From Dipylidium caninum (lineage: Eukaryota; Platyhelminthes; Cestoda; Cyclophyllidea; Dipylidiidae): a stretch of DNA of 64,000 nt. The stretch covers positions 372,001 to 436,000 of the forward strand of contig QEYB01000825.1 of NCBI GenBank assembly GCA_017562135.1. Direction: 5' to 3'. Shown here in pieces: positions 23,067 to 35,171 of this stretch (the stretch's first letter is position 1; each line of letters opens with the position of its first letter). The notes beneath the pieces were generated by a model, which was not told where the DNA came from, did no database searches, and saw only the letters and a list, made by a program, of their open reading frames with translations. A program made the position numbers and the translations under genes.

Positions 23067-24033
23067 TCAAGAGGCAGAGGCAGTTTGCTTTGCTTTAATT
23101 GGGAGATACAGTTTAAATTCCGCAGGTAATTCCTCCTCTGAGTAGAGGCGATCGCAGAAATACACTCTGCGTATCCGGCAATTTGCATGGATCTGTGGAG
23201 GAATGAAGTTTCTTTACCTCTTGAAAGGTTTGCTGCTCGATCACAAACTAATATTGGAATTTAGGGAGAACCACTGAGGAGTTTTGGGAAAATTAACGTT
23301 AAAGACATTGTTACGTCTATAAAAGAATAGGTTTAAGAAAGTTGGCCTAATTCCAAGAATTTCTAAAGATCAATCTACTGGTCCTAAAGTACCTATTCTA
23401 GAACAAAAAAGGAATATACTTTGACGTGATACTGCAAATAAGAAAAAAGGGAAGCCAAGTGAATTCAACAATAATACCTGAACCCGAAGTGTTTCGAGAT
23501 AGTTAGTTCCGTATGCTCGACGAGTAAAGTCAGACAGATTGAACTGAATCTGGTTCCATCCCTCGTCTAATCGCATGGGCATTGTACAAATAAAAGGCTT
23601 AACGCGTGTCGTGCTCTGATAATTGCTAGCTCTAAAGCGCCGTCGGATGTTTTTATCATCAAGAATCTATAATCTCTAAAAAATAACACACCTAGTACCT
23701 GAACTTCAAATGTAAAATATTTCTTGAGGTTCTTAACAATCATTACGAGAAATGGCAATTTGATGCCTAACGTTTTAGCAGATTCGTCGGGACATGATAT
23801 ATACGTGGTGCTATAATATAAACAGTAGTAGATGTCTTACCTAACGTTGGTGCCCATAATCTCTAAGACTAGAGATTGTATATCATTATCTGTAATCCTT
23901 TTAATGTGGCCATTTTGCACCTATAAATGATAAATATAGCGTTCCCTACGGTTTTGTCCCATATCTGCAACGGCTTGCTTCCAATGCTGTATAAGATTGA
24001 TAAAAATCCACTCTGAAAAGAATTTTTAAACAT
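23067..24033 (-). CDS. CFAP20: CFAP20 / BUG22, ciliary inner-junction protein
   Basis: Five exons on the minus strand encode a complete 196-residue protein: 24033-23950, 23920-23841, 23810-23699, 23666-23478 and 23192-23067. The sequence follows animal CFAP20 almost residue for residue: [18 protein letters not shown] at the start, [73 protein letters not shown] and [10 protein letters not shown] near the end, with a short tail. The usual length is about 193. CFAP20 sits at the inner junction of axonemal doublet microtubules and is needed for normal ciliary beating and tubulin modification. Three of the four introns are only 29, 30 and 32 nt long. The fourth is 285 nt. All are GT-AG and all preserve frame, so the gene looks functional. 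Confidence 0.95.
23667..23949 (-). other. Three ultrashort GT-AG introns of CFAP20
   Basis: Introns at 23949-23921 (29 nt), 23840-23811 (30 nt) and 23698-23667 (32 nt) each begin with GTA and end with TTATAG. Their positions are fixed by the strongly conserved protein on both sides, so the lengths are not adjustable. They lack room for a classical polypyrimidine tract and are AT-rich. Confidence 0.9.
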
Positions 24034-26402
24034 TTTTAATATTAATGAGGTTCTCAGGGGGTGAAAGCGGTTGCCCCTTTTCAAATATATGTGATATCAA
24101 CAACTGTCCAAACGGTGAAAATAAACAAATGTCTAGGTGATAAAATCAACCATTTATTTGGCAAGAGTTCTTATGTTTTACAATAAGCATTTATTCTGAC
24201 AGCCTTTTGTGTTTCCATAACGTATTTGAAAGCTACGTGCGAAGGGACATAATGTAAAATGCAACAGCATTCGGATCTCATGTTCAAGCCATGACGTCTC
24301 AGAAAACGTGAGATTGAATGTTAACGATGCCTCAATTTAGGTTCTCACTACGCGCACTTACGATGTGCCACCATACAATATAAAAACCGAACGCGCACAA
24401 TGCATACATTGTGGAAAAATATATTTGTGGGAATTGTTGACTTCACTCTATACGAAAACAGTTTGTCGATCATACGTAACCGAGACCTGACTTTATACAT
24501 TTGAATCTTCAGCCAAATCAAGAGGAGGCTTCCGATGGATAAGCCCCAAAATTTTATTTCAAAGTATAGAAGCAATATAGCAATAAGTAACTACAGATAA
24601 GAACGCAGTAGACGGTAGGTTAAGACTAGTACTTCTAGACACGCCCTGTTATTGCTTGTTTGCAGCGCTTCCCTGTGAACCACAACCATTAGCGCGTTGC
24701 GCTATATAGGCCAGATAAAATCTCGTCTGCTCGGAGTAATTCTATGTTTATATTACTTTAAGTAAGTTATTTAGAAAGCAAAAACGTAAACCATAATTCA
24801 CCTACGCTACTCTACCCTACACAGAAATGCTTGCGGCGGTGATAATTTGCACTTGTCATGCAAAATGTTTCCCTTGAATATCACTCTTTTATGTTCCAAA
24901 TGTTATATAAGTACGTGAAAAATGGCCGAAAGTATGCTTTATAAAAAGCAAAGCAATTAAGTGATCTTCGGCATATAAGGAATTTCTGTAGAGATTGAAT
25001 TGGCTTTCCAATTATAAGACTCAACATGATTTTCTTTGCTGCTGCGGCGTTTCGCCTTCTCAAAACATGTAACGAATTGAGTCTTTTCCCAAGTTATAAT
25101 ATCATAACTCAGTGGTTAAAGTTACATCGGCATATCCTTTGTTCTTCGTGTTCTAAGCCCATTAATAACGGACTTAAACTGTCGCCTAGAGAAGTCGAGA
25201 CAAACACATGCACCTACTTCTAAAAGTGTGTGCTTTGATCACTAACTTCTGAATTTCCATCTAAATAGACGTTTAACCAGTCGTGCTTCACACCTGGCGA
25301 GAAAAACGCGGCTTCCACCTTATGGATGGGATGATGGAGGGTATAGAGTAAATGTTACTACTGAGTCAATTACGGTCTTCATGACAAAATCAAATCTTCG
25401 TTAGCCACTTTTTTATCCTGACTGTATCAACACGCCCCCTTAAAGCCTCAGCACTTGGCTCGTAGTCGCTGTTTCACCCTCCCGAGTCGTTTCCACCAAT
25501 GGGAGGAAGGGGACACGGTGTCACCAATCGATAAGGTGTCTCGTGATGGGGTACCTGGAAATCGATTAATTTCCCCTGAGCTGATTACTCATTTCATGCA
25601 GTACCGGGATGAACTGGGTTTTATCTCACCATTGGATCATTCGCCGCTGTAGGTGTGGCAATTCACCACGTGAGAAGGACATTTTCGGCTGATGCTGGGT
25701 GGTGGTGCCACTCGTGCCCTTCAACGCTCGATGGCACAGTCCACAACCTCGCAGCGTCTTCTCCTTCTTTTGCCGCAATTTCGACGCATCAGACTCCCCG
25801 GGCTCACTTCCACCCACCCATTCTGACTAGAGCACTGGTTGCAGACGTCAACTGCAGCACCGTCGTCTACTCGACACAATGTTGATTTATTTTAATCTAA
25901 AGGCGTGTCGGTTTTGCAGAAGCCATCCTTTTATGACTTTACCAGTTTTACTGAGCTCACACAGCAGCTGTTATCTAATTTGTGTGCTTTTTGCCACTTC
26001 ACTTATTGTGATTATTCCGATTTTCCCATGAGCTTGCTTGAATTAGTGCAATCGAGGCTATAATAGGGCCCCTCTGCTACTTGTTTTACCACTTTTCACA
26101 TCAAGTGCGAACTTTGCCAAGCTATGATTCACTTTTTGCCTACTTTTTCTGCACTTTGTCTATCACATGCTAACTAACGGTACGATTGCCATTCTCAGCT
26201 AGGGAAGAATGGATAATTCTGCTTCCTCACGGCCCGATGTCATGAAAATAGGGGTGCTGGGCAAAATTTAGTCTTCTCCCTGGGGGGAGAAGAGCTCCGA
26301 CGGACGCCGACGCCAGGACAAGAGGAGAAAGAGGACGCGGAATGGTCTCATCGGATTATAATGAGGTGAGGTCGTCAACTAATCGTCGGTGCGTGTGTGC
26401 AG
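24034..26402. other. AT-rich upstream region of CFAP20, no supported gene
   Basis: Likely holds the CFAP20 promoter close to 24034, but no clear TATA box is seen. The short frames here (24575-24348 minus, 25026-25223 plus, 25455-25652 plus) have no recognisable content. Confidence 0.45.
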
Positions 26403-26651
26403 CTACTCCACCTCGAAGAGAACCTCGGGCCCCATCCGACGCCGATATCGGGGCATATTCTCCTCCGCCGCCGCAGTCGCTTGCAGGGCGTCGAGGTCGC
26501 CTCGTCGGAGACAGACAAACCCGCCCATGCTGGTCGTCGACTTGGGCGCCTTATTCGACACAACAATCGTATTCGCGGGCATCGTCAGAGCCACTTGCCA
26601 GACGCAGGTGACAAAGATGCAGACGAGTAGAAGGGTTTTGTCACAGTGCAT
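26403..26651 (-). CDS. Small secreted peptide precursor, possible prohormone
   Basis: An 82-residue frame (ATG at 26651, TAG at 26403) starts with a clear signal peptide: a short charged N-terminus, then LLLVCIFVTCVWQVAL. The mature part is about 60 residues with one cysteine after SMGGFV, a basic pair in CLRRGD, an acidic alanine-rich segment, and a tri-arginine site in PRYRRRMGPE. That pattern is typical of small prohormones cut by convertases, but no amidation glycine precedes the basic sites and I recognise no known peptide. The ATG lies 19 bases after a strong acceptor (TTTTCCTTTCAG, ending 26671). A short 5' UTR exon (ending 26790, donor GTGAGT) and a TATA box lie upstream, which supports a real gene. 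The 3' end may continue by splicing, because GAG|GTGGAG just before the stop could be a weak donor. Confidence 0.55.
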   Translation of the reverse strand: MHCDKTLLLVCIFVTCVWQVALTMPANTIVVSNKAPKSTTSMGGFVCLRRGDLDALQATAAAEENMPRYRRRMGPEVLFEVE

Positions 26652-26670
26652 CTGCGGCCAAAGTCCTCGC

Positions 26671-26841
26671 CTGAAAGGAAAAGAGCCTGTGTTCACTCAA
26701 AAATGCCCCTCTTCCCTCACGGACGTCGGACGTGGGACATTTTGAGAAGCCTCGAGGGTGGAACAGGGGAAATGTCGAGACTCACTCACCAAAAATGTGT
26801 CCCAGTGTGAGTGACGAAGAGGCAGTGGCTTCATTTTATAC
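26671..26841 (-). promoter_or_regulatory. TATA box, 5' UTR exon and 119-nt intron of the small peptide gene
   Basis: On the minus strand TATAAAATGA lies at 26840-26831. A transcription start about 30 bases on would give a short non-coding exon ending at 26790 before GTGAGTGAG. The intron then runs 26789-26671 and ends in a pyrimidine-rich CTCTTTTCCTTTCAG. All elements have sensible order and spacing for the peptide gene starting at 26651. Confidence 0.5.
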
Positions 26842-29631
26842 TGCCAAGAATAGCTGAAATACAAACAGATCGCCTCGAGATCACGTCTTATCTAACACTG
26901 AGGCGTGGAGAGAAATTCAGCTTAATGTCAAAGCCAGGTGTGTGTGCTTTCCCACTAGACAACACTGAGAGCGTACTTGAGGGGGCGTTTTTCATATCCC
27001 AGCAATCTTTTTTCCACTTTGCTCCCTGACAAAAACGCCTGCCTCCTCCCTGACGGCCGGCCAATTCTTCCTCTGCTACAGGACGATGATGAGGTGGCTG
27101 TTTTCTCTCAAATCACTCGCATGTGATGAAAGTAAGGCGTTAGGAAAGTTACTCCCTGTTGCCTCGTCCCCTAATTCTTACCATTCTGTCTGTCATTCGC
27201 TTTTCCTCGTCTGCCATGCGATTAGTATGTGGCCTTTTTCACTCCCACTAAATGAGATGCCTCCAGGGGGAAGGACTTGAAGACAATTGCGTCTTAGTCA
27301 AAGACATCTACAGTGTCACTCGGCGACAGAAGCCATCACCACAAGCATGTGAGGTGAGCGGTAAAAAACCGCTCCTTTTTTACACTCACCCCATTGTGGG
27401 GCGATGGTAGGGGGGCCACAAAGTGATGAGTGTCACATGCTACTTTCATGCCTCTGTCTTCGAGGCAAACAAGTGCCACCTAGAGCTTCTGTGCTGACAA
27501 GTTAAAGGCGGGCGCATGCTAATAAGTCGTGCTTTTTAAAAGCAAAGTAGCATTTCATTTGAGGTCTACGCCTTGTTTGTGGTGAGGTGAATTGACAGGC
27601 GGGTGGATGCATCCACCGCCACTTTGTCTAACCTGCCGAGTGAGCTCGCAGAGCCTGTGCCTGCTGCTCGCCAAAGACGTCGTTGGGACGGAAATTTCGA
27701 CAGTCGACCTCATTTGGTGCTTCACTTTCGCAAACTCGTGGTCCATACTTAATTGATACTGACAATATTGTCAAGTGTCAAGTGAACAGAGCACCACCAT
27801 GAAGATGGTCGTCACCCTCTCTTCTACATGTTATCTGTTTGGAATAGCTGCCCACTGGTGTCCAAGGCAGAGATTTGTTTTTTCCTCCCCCATACGGCCA
27901 AGTCTGTATTTTCTATTAACTACTACAACGATAATTATCTGGGCGATTACTTATATACTACTTAAATAGGGGGGTGTAGTACTTTCTTTTCCCATCATTG
28001 GGAAACGCATCAGTCCATTCTGGGGCAAATGAAGAGGACTGAGGTGGACAGGGTCCTAGTTAACATCTCCAGGAGCCCAGTAATTCTGCTGAAGTAAATG
28101 TTTTAAGTAATCAACCAACTCCAGGCTGTGTTGAATCGAAAAGTAACCGTTCTGCAAGTTTTCGTGGACTGGGCTACACTGAGAGATAAGAATAAGGACA
28201 GCATGCAGTGCCTGTCGTTGAGACAGAAATAAGAAGGGTGTGTAAACAAACTCGTCAGGCTGATTAGAAATAGATTTATCTATAACAAAGTAAACACAAA
28301 GTAGAAAGTTTTATACGAGTTTTATTTGCACGGTAAAATACACCGATTTAGACCGCCCAAGCGGTGATTTTCGAGGAAGTTCATGCCTGCGTGTTAAACA
28401 TAAATCCTTTGCAGAGTTTCATTTAGTGCTACCGAAGGCGAAATCAGAGCAGGTATTTGTGATGGCAGACATGGGCTTAAGTCCATTGAGCATCTGTCTG
28501 TCACACGTGAAGAGGTAAAGAGAAAGAGCATTTAGGTAGAATGTGAAATATTGCACCCCATCACCAAGTTACGGCAGAGAACGAGTGGAAAGGCAAATGG
28601 GTTCTACTTACCGGGTGCCTTGCATTAGATTGAGATATCTTCCAGTGTACTTTTTGTGCCTTCTTACGTCACGATATTTTTATCTTTCGCACAATTAACT
28701 ATCTCCATAATTTGTAAGTCAGTTCATATTGACAGATCAGGGTTTAGCTAACAACATCATTGTACTTAAAATGCAGGCTGTTTTGATGACCTTATTTTTG
28801 CTCTCCTACTCACAGTATTGTTGTGACATTTTCCAGTGAAGTTTTCGCTTACAGCGGTTAAGGACACGGATAAATTAACCCAGTTCTGTGGTAGATGAGG
28901 CGGTGGGTTTAACTTGAAGGAAAACGGCAAAATATCTCGACATTTCCTGTTATGTTAGTCTTTATGTAACCTATGATACGGCGAAAGTTGCAAACACGTA
29001 AATACTTCCGAATAGGATGCAGCTGAAATTTCATATAATGTTGAATTCTTTTCGAACATAATGTTTGTCTGAGCGGAGGTCAAAGCTTAAAATGGAGCAA
29101 TAAAGGGGGCAGGTTGACGCTGCTACCTTACAGTCATGTCCAAAAGAAGCCCTGAAGGCAAGAAATAGACGGGAAAAGGGTTTTAAGGGCAAATGATGCT
29201 GTCGTTAGACGCGTGTTATTTGGCTTGAGTGAAACAAACGCCGAGTATGCTGAAATTTTCTCGACGTAACGTCGAACCTAGCGGGTAACGCTTCCGTTTA
29301 TATATTGAAGCAAATATATTTAATTGCCTGCTTTTATTCATATGAAGTTAACAAATTTAAATTGGACCATATAGGAAATACTTTTAAGGACAAAATTGTT
29401 TTGTCGAATCATTATTTGGTTTGCTTTTTGTTCGTGGTACTCCCGTATGCGTAATGGGGATCTGTGAGTGCGGGTGTGCCCGCTTCTCTGATGAATTATA
29501 CGGGAATACGTGTATTACAACACCATTCCATGCCTTGGCTCGATGTTTGACGTGCATAGTTAAACATTGTTTGCTATCTCCCTCATAGGACCAACAAACA
29601 CGAAGTCTTAAAATGTGATTCCATCTTTTAG
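26842..29631. other. Intergenic and upstream part of the phosphatase gene
   Basis: No supported exon. A 56-codon frame at 27799-27969 has a good Kozak context (CACCATGAAG) and hydrophobic ends but no family. The 5' exon(s) of the phosphatase gene should lie in this region. I could not fix them. Confidence 0.4.
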
Positions 29632-32600
29632 CGAAACTACTCAGGACTATTAGGCCGCGCTTGAATAATAGGAGGAATGAGAATGTTCGCCAGGGCCCCT
29701 GCGGCGACCCTATTCCACACTCACATGGACATATTCGGTCGCCTTCCCGATTGTCTGTAGTGACGGAGCATCTTGATACCTTTCTAGACGCTAAAACAAT
29801 ACATATCAATTTCAATGAATATGTGAAACAAAACCGTATCCCAGCTAGTTGTCCAATCTACAGAGTTCATGCTAGTCAACTGGCCGCAAATAATCCCATT
29901 GAAGATAGTTGGAACTGTGGATTCATCCAGGTTATTATTTTCTCACTATTTTGTACTTTCTAATTGATTATTTGTTTTATATGTATTTTTTGCTTATTTT
30001 AGACAAATGATAAAATATTGAAATTTGTTTTTTCTGTTATCGATGGCCACTCGGGCTCCTCCTGTAGCCACGCTTTGGCTTGGATTGTACTGGAATACAT
30101 TGCCGCTACCCTATTGAGTCCCGAAGATTTAACTGCCGTTCTGAATAATCTCGAAACACCGTTTCTTGACGATGAGCTTCCGCATTGGATTGTGGAAAAC
30201 CCTTCTCTTTACAACAATAAAGGCAAAAATGTGACAAGACGTTGTTTGTCTAGTCGACTTCCGCCTCATGACGTCAGGAAATTTCTCGTTCACAAATTGG
30301 TCAATTTTATTAAGGACTTGAGGCGTTCGCCGGTGTCGGATAATCAGTATTGTATGTATGCCTTTTACACCCTCCTATTTTTAAAATGGTTAGCCACATT
30401 CCTCATTTGCTTGCACCTGTATCTCCCTCATCTATACGAGACCGTGCTTTCTTTAAAATGATTCTACTCCCCTTCATATTGTTGCTCTATGGTAAACTGT
30501 ATATAAACAATTGTCAAGGCGAAAACAAAAATTCACTCTAATTTCCGACGTCAAATCCGCGCAGGAGGGTGTGTCCAGTTACGCATGAGCTTGTTAGTCA
30601 GGTTTACTCTGTGCCAAGACTTATCCAAACCAACATGGATACCCCTTGTTCTGATTTTCACAAACAGGCCATCTGGACCATAGGGAATTTAAAGGGCGAT
30701 TACTTACACGTTCATTATTTGGATCATTTGAGCACTCATTCTCTCCGCACTTATCTCTAACTATTGTTATCTCAAATAGTCTGAATACTCAATTTGGTCA
30801 TTTCTGGGCTACGAAAAATATCTGTTAACCGTACCAACTTACTGAAGATTTTGTACCATTCCCTTGAAGTACTTCTTTCCTAACAAACAACGTTATCACA
30901 TGTATAGGCTAGAAAGAGAGTAATTTCGAAAGTCTGTTCTTTCCCGTCTCGTTTTTTATTGCATTTCAAATGCGCAATCCCAATTTGTCAAGAGTCAGTG
31001 TGCCAAGCACCAGGTATTTTTTTAATTACCAAATTCTTGTAACATTCCCAGATGAGTGAGAGATCGAGAGCGAGACACGCCTTATGGGAAATAGTTTGAA
31101 GCGATCCGACTGTTGTAACTTGCATTGCCAGTGGGAGGCCTTGCGAATGCCTCCATTTTTTTCCCAACTCTACGCAATGACATTTTTATTGCTTTGATAT
31201 ATGTCCACTAGTACTTGGAATATTTTTGCGTTTGTTGTTTTTTATTATGCCTTGGAGTGTTTGAGGGATCCAGAACCCACTTGATTTATCAGTGAAATAA
31301 GTTCCACTAATTCTTTTATTTAATCCTCGAAATTAACTAAACTGAAATGTGTTTATACTCATCGAGGAGGAAACCTCGCTTATAGTAATTAATCTCTCCA
31401 TCCATGGAGTGAATCTTTTGTTGACGTGTTTATATTTTTGTGGTTTTTTAGGCGTTGTTAATTAACTTGCGTTAATTACCAAGGTCAACTTCCTTTATTT
31501 CTGTTAAATGAGCAAATTTATTATTACATCACTTCAGTCTGTAGTTTTCGTGTACTTTCGAACCCATTTTCCCTTTTCTTTGGAACGTAGGCTTTCCTTT
31601 GATATCTCATTACGGTGATTTCATCTCTTATTCGTATTTCTGAATAGTTTTAGTTTACTATCTCATTCTCAATTGCCACACAGCGACAATTATAGAAAGT
31701 ATAACCCTTAAGTAGTTCACTACCAAAGGAATGGAAATTTTTGGGTGTGTTGAGTGTTTAAGGCAATTAACTTTTTAAGCCTCAGTCTAGCATCATTTAA
31801 TACAGATATACTCTCTTCGACTCCGGAATATATTTATTAATTTAGCCTGTATTATTCAGCAAATATATCGGTTTTAGTGATTACCAAGTTCCTTGTTGAG
31901 TGTATCATACCCTTCCACTTTTTCTGCTCCTCCCAGCAAAGCGTACTCTCTTCCATCTTCCATTGTCACACATATGTGACGTGTGCTTTATCCCTCGCAG
32001 ATACGCTTGTTTGCATGGGCACGTCTTGTCCAGCATAGAAGGAAACCTTCACTCTTAGAAAAAAAACTAAATTGACCTATAAATTACGGTTCTGTGGTTG
32101 GATTACCTCTCAGTGCCAAGACATTTGGGCTGAGATGCGGAATACCCCGATAAACCCACAACGTATGTGGTCGCTTTGTCTCCTTTTCCTCTGTTCTTTG
32201 TCCTCACCTCCACCACCTTACCCCCCAGGCCGTGGTCATAGCAGCGCCTCGTGAACAACCCATCTCGTGCAGCTGCCTCCGAGTACCATACATACGTGTC
32301 TGTGTGTGTGTGTGTGCGTGCGGGTTTTGCGAATGTGTGTGTGTGCGCGAGTGGGTGTGTATGTGGCGAACATGAACTTTCAGTCATTTGCATATGCTCT
32401 CGTGCATCGCTTCATCTCGCCTCGCTCTTCTTCGTCCTCCGTGTGCTTGTGTGCGTGCACGGACACACCCCATGCATTTGCATAGGATTTAATTAGAATG
32501 TCGGTTTTGTGTTCTTGTAGTTTTTATTTTTCTACTTTAAACCTGTGTGCATTTTTTGGTCCCACCTACGCACTTTTGCCTTTTTACCCTCCTCGCCGTA

Positions 32601-35171
32601 TTGCACTTATACAACATTAACTATTTTTGTGAGTAGGAGAATTAGGTCACCGTTTATTTTTGTAATATTGCGTGGAATTAATTGACTGTTTCCTCAACAC
32701 ATCCACTCTGCTAGTTTGGAATTATGGCTCGCCTCCTCCGATGTGTTGCTTATCGCGAGCCCAAGCTTTGTGGTCGCTGAGGCTCCCCGCACCGCTGTTT
32801 GTGCCCTCTATTTTTAGAATTCGCCCAGGACGGCTTGTCAACATGCCTTACTAATCGCACGTAGCCTCTTTTTTCAACTTATGAGATTCGACTGCTGTCT
32901 TCTATGCTTTCAACCCTCCTACTTTGGGGCCGTTCTTCTGATCTACTACATTTTTCGTAAAAAGACGCATCCGCACCTGGTTTGCCAAAATGCTTCCGCC
33001 AAATTCCAATTTTTATTAAATTAGTGACACGTTAAACACCTCTATTTTACTTTTAATATTAAGTCCTCCAACTGTCTAATGATGAAACTGCTAAAGTCTA
33101 TTTGTTCTATCCTAACGAACTTTATTACACCTCAGAATGGACTTTGTGTGGCATGGGTCATGTACCCTTTCAATCCATTCCTCCGTCATATGAACACGAC
33201 AACCGGATCTGTACATCATCCGTGTATTTCTAATAATGGGTTGACCAAATGACGGGGCCTTTTTTCCAATGAAGTCATAAATTCAGCTTGTTTATGTGAT
33301 GCGGGACCATATGAGGCCGCGTTGTCACGATGGAAGTTGCCTTGAGCGAAGCTGACAATAACGTGATTTTAATTAAAAGTGCATTTCTTCGAAAGTTCCA
33401 ACAAAGGCTTCTACATCTTGCTGTCATTGCGATAGGTTCTTTTGGACTTTTATCTGCTATTGACTGCCCCTATTTCTCTCGTATTTAGTAATTTTTCGGT
33501 TTGCGAGCCGCACAAACTGCCGTTACCCCCACTCGTATTTGACATAACAAACTACTCATTTCGTACTAGTAGGATGATTTTATAAGCTCATCTGACCCAG
33601 CTCTTTAAATAGAGGCTCAAATTACGATTCAATAACGGCATTAAGAGCTGTCTTAGGTTAATTTATTCCTCCATTTCTCTTATTTTTCCGCACAAGCTGA
33701 AGTGCTCTGTGTGCTTTTTCGGGGGATCTTAGTCACAGTAAAGTTGAGCTGTCGCTCCCTTTGCCAGCTGCCCCTACTTCACTTCTTGGAGCCTTTCGTT
33801 TACAATCCCTTTCGCAACATTTTAAATACCTTACATTGTATCCATTTTAAGAGACTTGTAATTCCGAACTTTGATTTAGTGCAACCAAATGACTTGTGTT
33901 TGGTGGATGATCTCCTGCTCTTATCTAAAAATACTTAGAACAAGTGAATTTCGACAAACAAAGCAGTGTGATTTCTCCTCGATCACATAAATGCTTAATT
34001 TTCATTGTTTTATAAGGATTTTATGTTTTTTTGCTTTGTACCGACATTAAGTTTCATGGGATGTCAAATAATATTAAGGGTAAACGCTTACTTTGCTCAT
34101 TGTCCTAGGGGAGGAAGCATTGATGCGGTTGGACAATGACTTGTGCTCCATCGGTTTGGAGGATATTGAATCGCCGTCCCAGGCGACCGAGAATCCCTTC
34201 ACTTCGGCGACATTGACGCCGACGTTTTTGACAAAAATGCTCCGTGTGGCACAGAGCGGTGCAGTCGGAATTTTCGGCCTTCTTGACTGGAGCACCACTA
34301 CTGCTAAGGGCGTCGAACTTCAAATTGCAAACGTCGGTGACTGCTCTGCCGTCCTCTTTTCCACCTCCGACCACTCGGGTGTGTTGCGCTTCCGCAGTCA
34401 CTGGTTTTGCCATCCTATCAGCCTGAAGACGTGGACATTTGTTTTTCTCTTCCTGTCGTAGACGAGTTGAAAGCACAACGGTTGTCTACACCACACAATG
34501 GTTACACGAACCCCAATGAACTCAGTCGCCTGATGCTTGAACATCCGGAGCATAAACCGGAGGAGTTGATAAACAACGGTGGTCGTTTATTGGGCGAGCT
34601 GGCGCCCACTCGAGCATTTGGTGATGTGCGCTACAAGTGGACGAGAGAGCGGTTACTCCAGATGGCCACCTACTTCGGAGCTGCCACTGAGTCGAGCGAC
34701 AAAATGACCAGCGCCACGTGGGCAGGTGTGGGGGCTCTGCCCGTCCCCTACACCTCTCCGCCCTATCTCACGGCCAAACCGGAGGTCACCACCTGTGTGG
34801 TAAGTGGTTATTGGTTCACTGCTGGTTTGTTATTGTCTATTCATCCAAACAACGTCCTCCCCTTGTTTTTGTAGTTGAAGCCCTCAGATCGGTACTTGGT
34901 TCTCGCAACGGATGGACTATGGGACACCATCAGTCCGGAGCGGGCGGCATCACTGTTAAGCCGTCTACAACCCGGCCAGTGTCCGGCGACACGCCTCATG
35001 CGTGCTGCCCTCTCCGTGCCTCTCAGTGTGGTGTCGACGAACAGTCGTGGAGCGGTGAAGGAGGACCCCCGACTCGCCTCCGCTCTTCTCTCCCTGCCCC
35101 CTGGGGCCGCCCGACTCTACCGCGACGATATAACTATTTTAGTGGTGGAACTTAACGCTCCCTCTGCGTAA
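29632..35171 (+). CDS. PDP1: Pyruvate dehydrogenase phosphatase catalytic subunit (PP2C family), 5' end not located
   Basis: Five phase-consistent exons were assigned: 29632-29930, 30003-30351, 34109-34378, 34462-34799 and 34875-35171 (stop TAA). PDP is a mitochondrial Mg-dependent PP2C phosphatase that reactivates the pyruvate dehydrogenase complex by removing phosphate from its E1 alpha subunit. Visible family motifs in order are: QLAANNPIED before the core; the metal-binding VIDGHSGSSCS; EEALMRLDNDL; VELQIANVGDCSAVL; LAPTRAFGDVRYKW; PPYLTAKPEVT; LVLATDGLWDTIS with the metal-binding Asp; and the C-terminal YRDDITILVVEL. The PPYLTA segment and the spacing identify the PDP branch rather than generic PP2C. 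Introns are 72, 3757, 83 and 75 nt. The first listed exon starts at a plausible acceptor (CATCTTTTAG, 29631). The N-terminal targeting exon is missing from my model. PDP1 and PDP2 cannot be told apart. Confidence 0.85.
30352..34108 (+). other. Large intron of the phosphatase gene
   Basis: A 3.76-kb intron lies between ...GATAATCAGTATT|GTATGT and TCATTGTCCTAG|GGGAGG. The split codon completes Trp. It is AT-rich with a TG-rich microsatellite at 32299-32362. Open frames inside it have no recognisable domain. Confidence 0.75.
32299..32362. repeat. TG-rich microsatellite
   Basis: Imperfect TG/CG dinucleotide run inside the large phosphatase intron. Confidence 0.85.

Noticed and set aside
27799..27969. 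56-codon frame with good Kozak context
   Set aside because: No family, promoter or splice support. The hydrophobic C-terminus comes from AT-rich sequence.
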